Source: Cavia porcellus (taxonomy: Eukaryota; Chordata; Mammalia; Rodentia; Caviidae). Taken from it: a DNA stretch of 64,000 nt. The notes beneath the pieces were generated by a model. The model saw only the letters and a program-made list of their open reading frames with translations, was not told the origin of the DNA and made no database searches. This document shows positions 13,880 to 28,200 of this stretch, piece after piece; position 1 is the first letter of the stretch; each line of letters begins with the position of its first letter. The stretch is taken from the NCBI RefSeq assembly GCF_034190915.1, contig NW_026947686.1:1-64000 (forward strand), read 5' to 3'. The translations under genes and the position numbers were made by a program.

Positions 13880-14882
13880 GAGTGAGAAAAACATCACGGG
13901 GCGGTGCGCTTTGTATGGGTGTGTGTTACATTACATTCACTAGTAGGAGTCAGAAAAACATCACGGGGTTGTGCGCATTGTATGGGTGTGTGTTACATTA
14001 CATTCACTAGTAGGAGTGAGAAAAACATCACGGGGTGGTGCGCATTGTATGGGTGTGTGTTACATTACATTCACTAGTAGGAGTGAGAAAAACATCACGG
14101 GGTGGTGCGCATTGTATGGGTGTGTGTTACATTAGATTCACTAGTAGGAGTGAGAAAAATATCATGGGGTGGTGCGCATTGTATGGGTGTGTGTTACATT
14201 ACATTCACTAGTAGGAGTGAGAAAAACATCACGGGGTGGTGCGCATTATATGGGTGTGTGTTACATTAGATTCACTAGTAGGAGTGAGAAAAACATCACG
14301 GGGTGGTGCGCATTGTATGGGTGTGTGTTACATTACATTCACTAGTAGGAGTGAGAAAAACCTCACGGGGTGGTGCGCATTGTATGGGTGTGTGTTACAT
14401 TACATTCACTAGTAGGAGTGAGAAAAACATCACGGGGTGGTGCGCATTGTATGGGTGTGTGTTACATTAGATTCACTAGTAGGAGTGAGAAAAACATCAC
14501 GGGGTGGTGCGCATTGTATGGGTGTGTGTTACATTACATTCACTAATAGGAGTGAGAAAAACATCACGGGGTGGTGCGCATTGTATGGGTGTGTGTTACA
14601 TTACATTCACTAGTAGGAGTGAGAAAAACATCACGGGGTGGTGCGCATTGTATGGGTGTGTGTTACATTAGATTCACTAGTAGGAGTGAGAAAAACATCA
14701 CGGGGTGGTGCGCATTGTATGGGTGTGTGTTACATTAGATTCACTAGTAGGAGTGAGAAAAACATCACTGGGTGGTGCGCATTGTATGGGTGTGTGTTAC
14801 ATTACATTCACTAGTAGGAGTGAGAAAAACATCACGGGGTGGTGCGCATTGTATGGTTGTGTGTTACATTACATTCACTAGT
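13880..14882 (+). repeat. 15-monomer segment shared with 20308-21310
   Basis: The rare gcggtgcgct monomer at 13901 recurs at 20329. The segment ends in the atggttgtg monomer followed by the five-substitution monomer (14883 and 21311). Both give an offset of 6428 bp. Copies differ at several sites, for example aacctcacgg near 14360 and cactaatagg near 14543, so this duplication is older than the near-perfect ones further right. Confidence 0.7.
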
Positions 14883-16646
14883 AGCAGTTATAAAAACATC
14901 ACGGGGTGGTGCGAATTGCATGGGTGTGTGTTACATTAGATTCACTAGTAGGAGTGAGAAAAACATCACGGGGTGGTGCGCATTGTATGGGTGTGTGTTA
15001 CATTAGATTCACTAGTAAGAGTGAGAAAAACATCACGGGGTGGTGCGCATTGTATGGGTGTGTGTTACATTACATTCACTAGTAGGAGTGAGAAATACGT
15101 CACGGGGTGGTGCGCATTGTATGGGTGTGTGTTACATTACATTCACTAGTAGGAGTGAGAAAAACGTCACGGGGTGGTGCGCATTGTATGGGTGTGTGTT
15201 ACATTACATTCACTAGTAGGAGTGAGAAAAACATCACGGGGTGGTGCGCATTGTATGGGTGTGTGTTACATTAGATTCACTAGTAGGAGTGAGAAAAACA
15301 TCACGGGGTGGTGCGCATTGTATGGGGGTGTGTTACATTAGATTCACTAGTAGGAGTGAGAAAAACATCACGGGGTGGTGCGCATTGTATGGGTGTGTGT
15401 TACATTACATTCACTAGTAGGAGTGAGAAAAACATCACGGGGTGGTGCGCATTGTATGGGTGTGTGTTACATTACATTCACTAGTAGGAGTGAGAAAAAC
15501 ATCACGGGGTGGTGCGCATTGTATGGGTGTGTGCTACATTACATTCTCTATTAGGAGTGAGAAAAACATCACGGGGTGGTGCGCATTGTATGGGTGTGTG
15601 TTACATTACATTCACGAGTAGGAGTGAGAAAAACATCACGGGGTGGTGCGCATTGTATGGGTGTGTGTTACATTACATTCACGAGTAGGAGTGAGAAAAA
15701 CATCATGGGGTGGTGCGCATTGTATGGGTGTGTGTTACATTACATTCACTAGTAGGAGTGAGAAAAATATCACGGGGTGGTGCGCATTGTATGGGTGCGT
15801 GTTACATTACATTCACTAGTAGGAGTGAGAAAAACATCACGGGGTGGTGCGCATTGTATGGGTGTGTGTTACATTACATTCACTAGTAGGAGTGAGAAAA
15901 ACATCACGGGGTGGTGCGCATTGTATGGGTGTGTGTTACATTACGTTCACTAGTAGGAGTGAGAAAAACATCACGGGGTGGTGCGCATTGTATGGGAGTG
16001 TGTTACATTACATTCACTAGTAGGAGTGAGAAAAACATCACGGTGTGGTGCGCATTGTATGGGTATGTGTTACATTACATTCACCAGTAGGAGTGAGAAA
16101 ACATCACGGGGTGGTGCGCATTGTATGGGTGTGTGTTACATTACATTCACTAGTAGGAGTGAGAAAAACATCACGGGTTGGTGCGCATTGTATGGGTGTG
16201 TGTTACATTACATTCACTAGTAGGAGTGAGAAATACGTCACGGGGTGGTGCGCATTGTATGGGTGTGTGTTACATTACATTCACTAGTAGGAGTGAGAAA
16301 AACGTCACGGGGTGGTGCGCATTGTATGGGTGTGTGTTACATTACATTCACTAGTAGGAGTGAGAAAAACGTCACGGGGTGGTGCGCATTGTATGGGTGT
16401 GTGTTACATTACATTCACTAGTAGGAGTGAGAAAAACGTCACGGGGTGGTGCGCATTGTATGGGTGTGTGTTACATTACATTCACTAGTAGGAGTGAGAA
16501 AAACATCACGGGGTGGTGCGCATTGTATGGGTGTGTGTTACATTACGTTCACTAGTAGGAGTGAGAAAAACGTCACGGGGTGGTGCGCATTGTATGGGTG
16601 TGTGTTACATTACATTCACTAGTAGGAGTGAGAAAAACGTCACGGG

Positions 16647-16947
16647 GTGGTGCGCATTGTATGGGTGTGTGTTACATTAGATTCACTAGTAGGAGTGAGA
16701 AAAACATCACGGGGTGATGGGCATTGTATGGGTGTGTGTTACATTAGATTCACTAGTAGGAGTGAAAAAACATCACGGGTTGGTGCGCATTGTATGGGTG
16801 TGTGTTACATTACATTCACTAGTAGGAGTGAGAAAAACATCACGGGGTGGTGCGCGTTGTATGGGTGTGTGTTACATTAGATTCGCTAGTAGGAGTGAGA
16901 AAAACATCACGGGGTGGTGCGCATTGTATGGGTGTGTGTTACATTAG
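16647..16947 (+). repeat. 66-bp-monomer cassette, left type, copy 4
   Basis: This lies 4152 bp (62 monomers minus 2 bases) after the copy at 12495. The second lost base is in the A run near 16098. The same 4152-bp offset relates 1801 to 5953, though that pair need not reflect the same event. Confidence 0.85.
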
Positions 16948-17837
16948 ATTCGCTAGTAGGAGTGAGAAAAACATCACGGGGTGGTGCGCATTGTATGGGT
17001 GTGTGTTACATTACATTCACTATTAGGAGTGAGAAAAACATCACGGGGTGGTGCGCATTGTATGGGTGTGTGTTACATTAGATTCACTAGTAGGAGTGAG
17101 AAAAACATCACTGGGTGGTGCCCATTGTATGGGTGTGTGTTACATTACATTCACTAGTAGGAGTGAGAAAAACATCACGGGGTGGTGCGCATTGTATGGG
17201 TGTGTGTTACATTACATTCACTAGTAGGAGTGATAAAAACATCACGGGTTGGTGCGCATTGTATGGGTGTGTGTCACATTACATTCACTAGTAGGAGTGA
17301 GTAAAACATCACGGGGTGGTTCGCATTGCATGGGTGTGTGTTACATTAGATTCACTAGTAGGAGTGAGAAAAACATCACGGGGTGGTGCGCATTGCATGG
17401 GTGTGTGTTACATCACATTCACCAGTAGGAGTGAGAAAAACATCACGGGGTGGTGCGCATTGTATGGGTGTGTGTTACATTACATTCACTAGTAGGAGTG
17501 AGAAAAACATCACGGGGTGGTGCGCATTGTATGGGTGTGTGTTACATTACATTCACTAGTAGGAGTCAGAAAAACATCACGGGGTGGTGCGCATTGTATG
17601 GGTGTGTGTTACATTACATTCACTAGTAGGAGTGAGAAAAACATCACGGGTTGGTGCGCATTGTATGGGTGTGTGTCACATTACATTCACTAGTAGGAGT
17701 GAGTAAAACATCACGGGGTGGTTCGCATTGCATGGGTGTGTGTTACATTAGATTCACTAGTAGGAGTGAGAAAAACATCACGGGGTGGTGCGCATTGCAT
17801 GGGTGTGTGTTACATCACATTCACCAGTAGGAGTGAG
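16700..17837 (+). repeat. 17-monomer tandem duplication (1138 bp), copy 1
   Basis: Markers shift by exactly 1138 bp (17 x 67 minus 1): 16714 to 17852, gttcgcattg at 17319 to 18457, and aggagtcag at 17561 to 18699. The junction lies between about 17824 and 17854, where a catcac-caccag monomer runs into the gatgggc monomer. A 6-monomer duplication is nested inside. Confidence 0.85.
17240..17641 (+). repeat. 6-monomer unit (402 bp), nested duplication
   Basis: The ggttcgcattgcatggg monomer at 17319 recurs exactly 402 bp later at 17721. In the second 17-monomer copy, 18457 recurs at 18859, again 402 bp. The unit includes gtgtcacattac, gagtaaaac and catcacattcaccag variants in fixed order. The last repetition ends near 19170. 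Confidence 0.8.
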
Positions 17838-18975
17838 AAAAACATCACGGGGTGATGGGCATTGTATGGGTGTGTGTTACATTAGATTCACTAGTAGGAG
17901 TGAAAAAACATCACGGGTTGGTGCGCATTGTATGGGTGTGTGTTACATTACATTCACTAGTAGGAGTGAGAAAAACATCACGGGGTGGTGCGCGTTGTAT
18001 GGGTGTGTGTTACATTAGATTCGCTAGTAGGAGTGAGAAAAACATCACGGGGTGGTGCGCATTGTATGGGTGTGTGTTACATTAGATTCGCTAGTAGGAG
18101 TGAGAAAAACATCACGGGGTGGTGCGCATTGTATGGGTGTGTGTTACATTACATTCACTATTAGGAGTGAGAAAAACATCACGGGGTGGTGCGCATTGTA
18201 TGGGTGTGTGTTACATTAGATTCACTAGTAGGAGTGAGAAAAACATCACTGGGTGGTGCCCATTGTATGGGTGTGTGTTACATTACATTCACTAGTAGGA
18301 GTGAGAAAAACATCACGGGGTGGTGCGCATTGTATGGGTGTGTGTTACATTACATTCACTAGTAGGAGTGATAAAAACATCACGGGTTGGTGCGCATTGT
18401 ATGGGTGTGTGTCACATTACATTCACTAGTAGGAGTGAGTAAAACATCACGGGGTGGTTCGCATTGCATGGGTGTGTGTTACATTAGATTCACTAGTAGG
18501 AGTGAGAAAAACATCACGGGGTGGTGCGCATTGCATGGGTGTGTGTTACATCACATTCACCAGTAGGAGTGAGAAAAACATCACGGGGTGGTGCGCATTG
18601 TATGGGTGTGTGTTACATTACATTCACTAGTAGGAGTGAGAAAAACATCACGGGGTGGTGCGCATTGTATGGGTGTGTGTTACATTACATTCACTAGTAG
18701 GAGTCAGAAAAACATCACGGGGTGGTGCGCATTGTATGGGTGTGTGTTACATTACATTCACTAGTAGGAGTGAGAAAAACATCACGGGTTGGTGCGCATT
18801 GTATGGGTGTGTGTCACATTACATTCACTAGTAGGAGTGAGTAAAACATCACGGGGTGGTTCGCATTGCATGGGTGTGTGTTACATTAGATTCACTAGTA
18901 GGAGTGAGAAAAACATCACGGGGTGGTGCGCATTGCATGGGTGTGTGTTACATCACATTCACCAGTAGGAGTGAG
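17838..18975 (+). repeat. 17-monomer tandem duplication (1138 bp), copy 2
   Basis: This is the second copy of 16700-17837. It begins with a truncated 66-bp-monomer cassette (17785-18085) whose first monomer was replaced at the junction. It contains the same nested 6-monomer duplication as copy 1, so the 6-monomer event came first. Confidence 0.85.
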
Positions 18976-21310
18976 AAAAACATCACGGGGTGGTGCGTAT
19001 TGTATGGGTGTGTGTTACATTACATTCACTAGTAGGAGTGAGAAAAACATCACGGGGTGGTGCGCATTGTATGGGTGTGTGTTACATTACATTCACTAGT
19101 AGGAGTCAGAAAAACATCACGGGGTGGTGCGCATTGTATGGGTGTGTGTTACATTACATTCACTAGTAGGAGTGAGAAAACGTCACGGGGTGGTGCGCAT
19201 TGTATGGGTGTGTGTTACATTACATTCACGAGTAGGAGTGAGAAAAACATCACGGGGTGGTGCGCATTCTATGGGTGTGTGTTACATTACATTCACTAGT
19301 AGGAGTGAGAAAAACATCACGGGGTGGTGCGCATTGTATGGGTGCGTGTTACATTACATTCACTAGTAGGAGTGAGAAAAACATCACGGGGTGGTGCGCA
19401 TTGTATGGGTGTGTGTTACATTAGATTCAGTAGTAGGAGTGAGAAAAACATCACGGGGTGGTGCGCATTGTATGGGTGCGTGTTACATTACATTCACTAG
19501 TAGGAGTGAGAAAAACATCACGGGGTGGTGCGCATTGTATGGGTGTGTGTTACATTAGATTCAGTAGTAGGAGTGAGAAAAACATCACGGGGTGGTGCGC
19601 ATTGTATGGGTGTGTGTTACATTACGATCACTAGTAGGAGTGAGAAAAACATCACGGGGTGGTGCGCATTGTATGGGTGTGTGTTACATTACATTCACTA
19701 GTAGGAGTGAGTAAAACATCACGGGGTGGTGCGCATTGTATGGGTGTGTGTTACATTACATTCACTAGTAGGAGTGAGAAATACGTCACGGGGTGGTGCG
19801 CATTGTATGGGTGTGTGTTACATTACATTCACTAGTAGGAGTGAGAAAAACATCACGGGGTGGTGCGCATTGTATGGGTGTGTGTTACATTACATTCACT
19901 AGTAGGAGTGAGAAATACGTCACGGGGTGGTGCGCATTGTATGGGTGTGTGTTACATTACATTCACTAGTAGGAGTGAGAAAAACGTAACGGGGTGGTGC
20001 GCATTGTATGGGTGTGTGTTACATTACATTCACTAGTAGGAGTGAGAAAAACGTCACGGGGTGGTGCGCATTGTATGGGTGTGGGTTACATTACATTCAT
20101 TAGTAGGAGTGAGAAAAACGTCACGGGGTGGTGCGCATTGTATGGGTGTGTGTTACATTACATTCACTAGTAGGAGTGAGAAAAACATCACGGGGTGGTG
20201 CGCATTGTATGGGTGTGTGTTACATTAGTTTCACTAGTAGGAGTGAGAAAAACGTCACAGGGTGGTGCGCATTGTATGGGTGTGTGTTACATTACATTCA
20301 CTAGTAGGAGTGAGAAAAACATCACGGGGCGGTGCGCTTTGTATGGGTGTGTGTTACATTACATTCACTAGTAGGAGTCAGAAAAACATCACGGGGTTGT
20401 GCGCATTGTATGGGTGTGTGTTACATTACATTCACTAGTAGGAGTGAGAAAAACATCACGGGGTGGTGCGCATTGTATGGGTGTGTGTTACATTACATTC
20501 ACTAGTAGGAGTGAGAAAAACATCACGGGGTGGTGCGCATTGTATGGGTGTGTGTTACATTAGATTCACTAGTAGGAGTGAGAAAAATATCACGGGGTGG
20601 TGCGCATTGTATGGGTGTGTGTTACATTACATTCACTAGTAGGAGTGAGAAAAACATCACGGGGTGGTGCGCATTATATGGGTGTGTGTTACATTAGATT
20701 CACTAGTAGGAGTGAGAAAAACATCACGGGGTGGTGCGCATTGTATGGGTGTGTGTTACATTACATTCACTAGTAGGAGTGAGAAAAACATCACGGGGTG
20801 GTGCGCATTGTATGGGTGTGTGTTACATTACATTCACTAGTAGGAGTGAGAAAAACATCACGGGGTGGTGCGCATTGTATGGGTGTGTGTTACATTAGAT
20901 TCACTAGTAGGAGTGAGAAAAACATCACGGGGTGGTGCGCATTGTATGGGTGTGTGTTACATTAGATTCACTAGTAGGAGTGAGAAAAACATCACGGGGT
21001 GGTGCGCATTGTATGGGTGTGTGTTACATTACATTCACTAGTAGGAGTGAGAAAAACATCACGGGGTGGTGCGCATTGTATGGGTGTGTGTTACATTAGA
21101 TTCACTAGTAGGAGTGAGAAAAACATCACGGGGTGGTGCGCATTGTATGGGTGTGTGTTACATTAGATTCACTAGTAGGAGTGAGAAAAACATCACTGGG
21201 TGGTGCGCATTGTATGGGTGTGTGTTACATTACATTCACTAGTAGGAGTGAGAAAAACATCACGGGGTGGTGCGCATTGTATGGTTGTGTGTTACATTAC
21301 ATTCACTAGT

Positions 21311-24060
21311 AGCAGTTATAAAAACATCACGGGGTGGTGCGAATTGCATGGGTGTGTGTTACATTAGATTCACTAGTAGGAGTGAGAAAAACATCACGGG
21401 GTGGTGCGCATTGTATGGGTGTGTGTTACATCACATTCACTAGTAGGAGTGAGAAAAACATCACGGGGTGGTGCGCATTGTATGGGAGTGTGTTACATTA
21501 CATTCACTAGTAGGAGTGAGAAAAACATCACGGGGTGGTGGGCATTGTATGGGTGTGTGTTACATTACATTCACTAGTAGGAGTGAGAAAAACATCACGG
21601 GGTGGTGCGCATTGTATGGGTGTGTGTTACATTAGATTCACTAGTAAGAGTGAGAAAAACATCACGGGGTGGTGCGCATTGTATGGGTGTGTGTTACATT
21701 ACATTCACTAGTAGGAGTGAGAAATACGTCACGGGGTGGTGCGCATTGTATGGGTGTGTGTTACATTACATTCACTAGTAGGAGTGAGAAAAACGTCACG
21801 GGGTGGTGCGCATTGTATGGGTGTGTGTTACATTACATTCACTAGTAGGAGTGAGAAAAACATCACGGGTTGGTGCGCATTGTATGGGTGTGTGTTACAT
21901 TACATTCACTAGTAGGAGTGAGTAAAACATCACGGGGTGGTGCGCATTGTATGGGTGTGTGTTACATTAGATTCACTATTAGGAGTGAGAAAAACATCAC
22001 GGGGTGGTGCGCATTGTATGGGTGTGTGTTACATTACATTCACTATTAGGAGTGAGAAAAACATCACGGGGTGGTGCGCATTGTATGGGTGTGTGTTACA
22101 TTACATTCACGAGTAGGAGTGAGAAAAACATCACGGGGTGGTGCGCATTGTATGGGTGTGTGTTACATTACATTCACTAGTAGGAGTGAGAAAAACTTCA
22201 AGTGGTGGTGCGCATTGTATGGGTGTGTGTTACATTACATTCACTAGTAGCAGTTATAAAAACATCACGGGGTGGTGCGAATTGCATGGGTGTGTGTTAC
22301 ATTAGATTCACTAGTAGGAGTGAGAAAAACATCACGGGGTGGTGCGCATTGTATGGGTGTGTGTTACATCACATTCACTAGTAGGAGTGAGAAAAACATC
22401 ACGGGGTGGTGCGCATTGTATGGGAGTGTGTTACATTACATTCACTAGTAGGAGTGAGAAAAACATCACGGGGTGGTGGGCATTGTATGGGTGTGTGTTA
22501 CATTACATTCACTAGTAGGAGTGAGAAAAACATCACGGGGTGGTGCGCATTGTATGGGTGTGTGTTACATTAGATTCACTAGTAAGAGTGAGAAAAACAT
22601 CACGGGGTGGTGCGCATTGTATGGGTGTGTGTTACATTACATTCACTAGTAGGAGTGAGAAATACGTCACGGGGTGGTGCGCATTGTATGGGTGTGTGTT
22701 ACATTACATTCACTAGTAGGAGTGAGAAAAACGTCACGGGGTGGTGCGCATTGTATGGGTGTGTGTTACATTACATTCACTAGTAGGAGTGAGAAAAACA
22801 TCACGGGGTGGTGCGCATTGTATGGGTGTGTGTTACATTAGATTCACTAGTAGGAGTGAGAAAAACATCACGGGGTGGTGCGCATTGTATGGGGGTGTGT
22901 TACATTAGATTCACTAGTAGGAGTAAGAAAAACATCACGGGGTGGTGCGCATTGTATGGGTGTGTGTTACATTACATTCACTAGTAGGAGTGAGAAAAAC
23001 ATCACGGGGTGGTGCGCATTGTATGGGTGTGTGTTACATTACATTCACTAGTAGGAGTGAGAAAAACATCACGGGGTGGTGCGCATTGTATGGGTGTGTG
23101 CTACATTACATTCTCTATTAGGAGTGAGAAAAACATCACGGGGTGGTGCGCATTGTATGGGTGTGTGTTACATTACATTCACGAGTAGGAGTGAGAAAAA
23201 CATCACGGGGGTGGTGCGCATTGTATGGGTGTGTGTTACATTACATTCACGAGTAGGAGTGAGAAAAACATCATGGGGTGGTGCGCATTGTATGGGTGTG
23301 TGTTACATTACATTCACTAGTAGGAGTGAGAAAAATATCACGGGGTGGTGCGCATTGTATGGGTGCGTGTTACATTACATTCACTAGTAGGAGTGAGAAA
23401 AACATCACGGGGTGGTGCGCATTGTATGGGTGTGTGTTACATTACATTCACTAGTAGGAGTGAGAAAAACATCACGGGGGTGGTGCGCATTGTATGGGTG
23501 TGTGTTACATTACGTTCACTAGTAGGAGTGAGAAAAACATCACGGGGTGGTGCGCATTGTATGGGAGTGTGTTACATTACATTCACTAGTAGGAGTGAGA
23601 AAAACATCACGGTGTGGTGCGCATTGTATGGGTATGTGTTACATTACATTCACCAGTAGGAGTGAGAAAAACATCACGGGGTGGTGCGCATTGTATGGGT
23701 GTGTGTTACATTACATTCACTAGTAGGAGTGAGAAAAACATCACGGGTTGGTGCGCATTGTATGGGTGTGTGTTACATTACATTCACTAGTAGGAGTGAG
23801 AAATACGTCACGGGGTGGTGCGCATTGTATGGGTGTGTGTTACATTACATTCACTAGTAGGAGTGAGAAAAACGTCACGGGGTGGTGCGCATTGTATGGG
23901 TGTGTGTTACATTACATTCACTAGTAGGAGTGAGAAAAACGTCACGGGGTGGTGCGCATTGTATGGGTGTGTGTTACATTACATTCACTAGTAGGAGTGA
24001 GAAAAACGTCACGGGGTGGTGCGCATTGTATGGGTGTGTGTTACATTACCTTCACTAGTA
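21311..24060 (+). repeat. Distant copy of the window's left end (offset 21,297 bp)
   Basis: The anchors at 14, 952 and 1801 correspond to 21311, 22249 and 23098, all at exactly 21,297 bp. The 14-monomer tandem arrangement is therefore duplicated as a package. Further right the offset changes because this copy lacks a two-monomer repeat and gained one G in each of two G runs (23207-23211 and 23476-23480). The right boundary is approximate. Confidence 0.75.
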
Positions 24061-25299
24061 GGAGTGAGAAAAACATCACGGGGTGGTGCGCATTGTATGG
24101 GTGTGTGTACATTACATTCACTAGTAGGAGTGAGAAAAACGTCACAGGGTGGTGCGCATTGTATGGGTGTGTGTTACATTACATTCACTAGTAGGAGTGA
24201 GAAAAACGTCACGGGGTGGTGCGCATTGTATGGGTGTGTGCTACATTACATTCACTAGTAGGAGTGAGAAAAACATCACGGGGTGGTGCGCATTGTATGG
24301 GTGTGTGTTACATTAGATTCACTAGTAGGAGTGAGAAAAACGTCACGGGGTGGTGCGCATTTTATGGGTGTGTGTTACATTACATTCACTAGTAGGAGTG
24401 AGAAAAACATCACGGGGTGGTGCGCATTGTATGGGTGTGTGTTACATTAGATTCACTAGTAGGAGTGAGAAAAACATCACGGGGTGGTGCGCATTGTATG
24501 GGTGTGTGTTACATTAGATTCACTAGTAGGAGTAAGAAAAACATCACGGGGTGGTGCGCATTGTATGGGTGTGTGTTACATTACATTCACTAGTAGGAGT
24601 GAGAAAAACATCACGGGGTGGTGCGCATTGTATGGGTGTGTGTTACATTAGATTCACTAGTAGGAGTGAGAAAAACATCACGGGGTGGTGCGCATTGTAT
24701 GGGTGTGTGTTACATTAGATCCACTAGTAGGAGTGAGAAAAACATCACGGGGTGGTGCGCATTGTATGGGTGTGTGTTACATTACATTCACTAGTAGGAG
24801 TGAGAAAAACATCACGGGTTGGTGCGCATTGTATGGGTGTGTGTTACATTACATTCACTAGTAGGAGTGAGTAAAACATCACGGGGTGGTGCGCATTGTA
24901 CGGGTGTGTGTTACATTACATTCACTAGTAGGAGTGAGAAAAACATCACTGGGTGGTGCGCATTGTATGGGTGTGTGTTACATGAGATTCACTAGTAGGA
25001 GTGAGAAAAACATCACGGGGTGATGTGCATTGTATGGGTGTGTGTTACATTAGATTCACTAGTAGGAGTGAGAAAAACATCACGGGGTGATGCGCATTGT
25101 ATGGGTGTGTGTTACATTAGATTCACTAGTAGGATTGAGAAAAACATCACGGGGTGGTGCGCATTGCATGGGTGTGTGTTACATTAGATTTGCTAGTAGG
25201 AGTGAGAAAAACTTAACGGGGTGGTGCGCATTGTATGGGTGTGTGTTACATTAGATTCACTAGTAGGAGTGAAAAAACATCACGGGTTGGTGCGCATTG
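21950..25299 (+). repeat. 50-monomer tandem duplication (3350 bp), copy 1
   Basis: The anchor pairs attcactatt 21971/25321, the diagnostic monomer 22249/25599 and ctctattagg 23098/26448 are all exactly 3350 bp or 50 monomers apart. To the left, gagtaaaac near 21910 has no counterpart, which places the boundary near 21950. Copies differ by scattered substitutions, including ggtcgtg near 25622 in copy 2. Confidence 0.85.
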
Positions 25300-28200
25300 T
25301 ATGGGTGTGTGTTACATTAGATTCACTATTAGGAGTGAGAAAAACATCACGGGGTGGTGCGCATTGTATGGGTGTGTGTTACATTACATTCACTATTAGG
25401 AGTGAGAAAAACATCACGGGGTGGTGCGCATTGTATGGGTGTGTGTTACATTACATTCACGAGTAGGAGTGAGAAAAACATCACGGGGTGGTGCGCATTG
25501 TATGGGTGTGTGTTACATTACATTCACTAGTAGGAGTGAGAAAAACTTCAAGTGGTGGTGCGCATTGTATGGGTGTGTGTTACATTACATTCACTAGTAG
25601 CAGTTATAAAAACATCACGGGGTCGTGCGAATTGCATGGGTGTGTGTTACATTAGATTCACTAGTAGGAGTGAGAAAAACATCACGGGGTGGTGCGCATT
25701 GTATGGGTGTGTGTTACATCACATTCACTAGTAGGAGTGAGAAAAACATCACGGGGTGGTGCGCATTGTATGGGAGTGTGTTACATTACATTCACTAGTA
25801 GGAGTGAGAAAAACATCACGGGGTGGTGGGCATTGTATGGGTGTGTGTTACATTACATTCACTAGTAGGAGTGAGAAAAACATCACGGGGTGGTGCGCAT
25901 TGTATGGGTGTGTGTTACATTAGATTCACTAGTAAGAGTGAGAAAAACATCACGGGGTGGTGCGCATTGTATGGGTGTGTGTTACATTACATTCACTAGT
26001 AGGAGTGAGAAATACGTCACGGGGTGGTGCGCATTGTATGGGTGTGTGTTACATTACATTCACTAGTAGGAGTGAGAAAAACGTCACGGGGTGGTGCGCA
26101 TTGTATGGGTGTGTGTTACATTACATTCACTAGTAGGAGTGAGAAAATCATCACGGGGGTGGTGCGCATTGTATGGGTGTGTGTTACATTAGATTCACTA
26201 GTAGGAGTGAGAAAAACATCACGGGGTGGTGCGCATTGTATGGGTGTGTGTTACATTAGATTCACTAGTAGGAGTGAGAAAAACATCACGGGGTGGTGCG
26301 CATTGTATGGGTGTGTGTTACATTACATTCACTAGTAGGAGTGAGAAAAACATCACGGGGTGGTGCGCATTGTATGGGTGTGTGTTACATTACATTCACT
26401 AGTAGGAGTGAGAAAAACATCACGGGTGGTGCGCATTGTATGGGTGTGTGTTACATTACATTCTCTATTAGGAGTGAGAAAAACATCACGGGGTGGTGCG
26501 CATTGTATGGGTGTGTGTTACATTACATTCACGAGTAGGAGTGAGAAAAACATCACGGGGTGGTGCGCATTGTATGGGTGTGTGTTACATTACATTCACG
26601 AGTAGGAGTGAGAAAAACATCATGGGGTGGTGCGCATTGTATGGGTGTGTGTTACATTACATTCACTAGTAGGAGTGAGAAAAATATCACGGGGTGGTGC
26701 GCATTGTATGGGTGCGTGTTACATTACATTCACTAGTAGGAGTGAGAAAAACATCACGGGGTGGTGCGCATTGTATGGGTGTGTGTTACATTACATTCAC
26801 TAGTAGGAGTGAGAAAAACATCACGGGGTGGTGCGCATTGTATGGGTGTGTGTTACATTACGTTCACTAGTAGGAGTGAGAAAAACATCACGGGGTGGTG
26901 CGCATTGTATGGGAGTGTGTTACATTACATTCACTAGTAGGAGTGAGAAAAACATCACGGTGTGGTGCGCATTGTATGGGTGTGTGTTACATTACATTCA
27001 CCAGTAGGAGTGAGAAAAACATCACGGGGTGGTGCGCATTGTATGGGTGTGTGTTACATTACATTCACTAGTAGGAGTGAGAAAAACATCACGGGTTGGT
27101 GCGCATTGTATGGGTGTGTGTTACATTACATTCACTAGTAGGAGTGAGAAATACGTCACGGGGTGGTGCGCATTGTATGGGTGTGTGTTACATTACATTC
27201 ACTAGTAGGAGTGAGAAAAACGTCACGGGGTGGTGCGCATTGTATGGGTGTGTGTTACATTACATTCACTAGTAGGAGTGAGAAAAACGTCACGGGGTGG
27301 TGCGCATTGTATGGGTGTGTGTTACATTACATTCACTAGTAGGAGTGAGAAAAACGTCACGGGGTGGTGCGCATTGTATGGGTGAGTGTTACATTACATT
27401 CACTAGTAGGAGTGAGAAAAACATCACGGGGTGGTGCGCATTGTATGGGTGTGTGTTACATTACATTCACTAGTAGGAGTGAGAAAAACGTCACAGGGTG
27501 GTGCGCATTGTATGGGTGTGTGTTACATTACATTCACTAGTAGGAGTGTGAAAAACGTCACGGGGTGGTGCGCATTGTATGGGTGTGTGCTACATTACAT
27601 TCACTAGTAGGAGTGAGAAAAACATCACGGGGTGGTGCGCATTGTATGGGTGTGTGTTACATTAGATTCACTAGTAGGAGTGAGAAAAACGTCACGGGGT
27701 GGTGCGCATTTTATGGGAGTGTGTTACATTACATTCACTAGTAGGAGTGAGAAAAACATCACGGGGTGGTGCGCATTGTATGGGTGTGTGTTACATTAGA
27801 TTCACTAGTAGGAGTGAGAAAAACATCACGGGGTGGTGCGCATTGTATGGGTGTGTGTTACATTAGATTCACTAGTAGGAGTAAGAAAAACATCACGGGG
27901 TGGTGCGCATTGTATGGGTGTGTGTTACATTACATTCACTAGTAGGAGTGAGAAAAACATCACGGGGTGGTGCGCATTGTATGGGTGTGTGTTACATTAG
28001 ATTCACTAGTAGGAGTGAGAAAAACATCACGGGGTGGTGCGCATTGTATGGGTGTGTGTTACATTAGATCCACTAGTAGGAGTGAGAAAAACATCACGGG
28101 GTGGTGCGCATTGTATGGGTGTGTGTTACATTACATTCACTAGTAGGAGTGAGAAAAACATCACGGGTTGGTGCGCATTGTATGGGTGTGTGTTACATTA

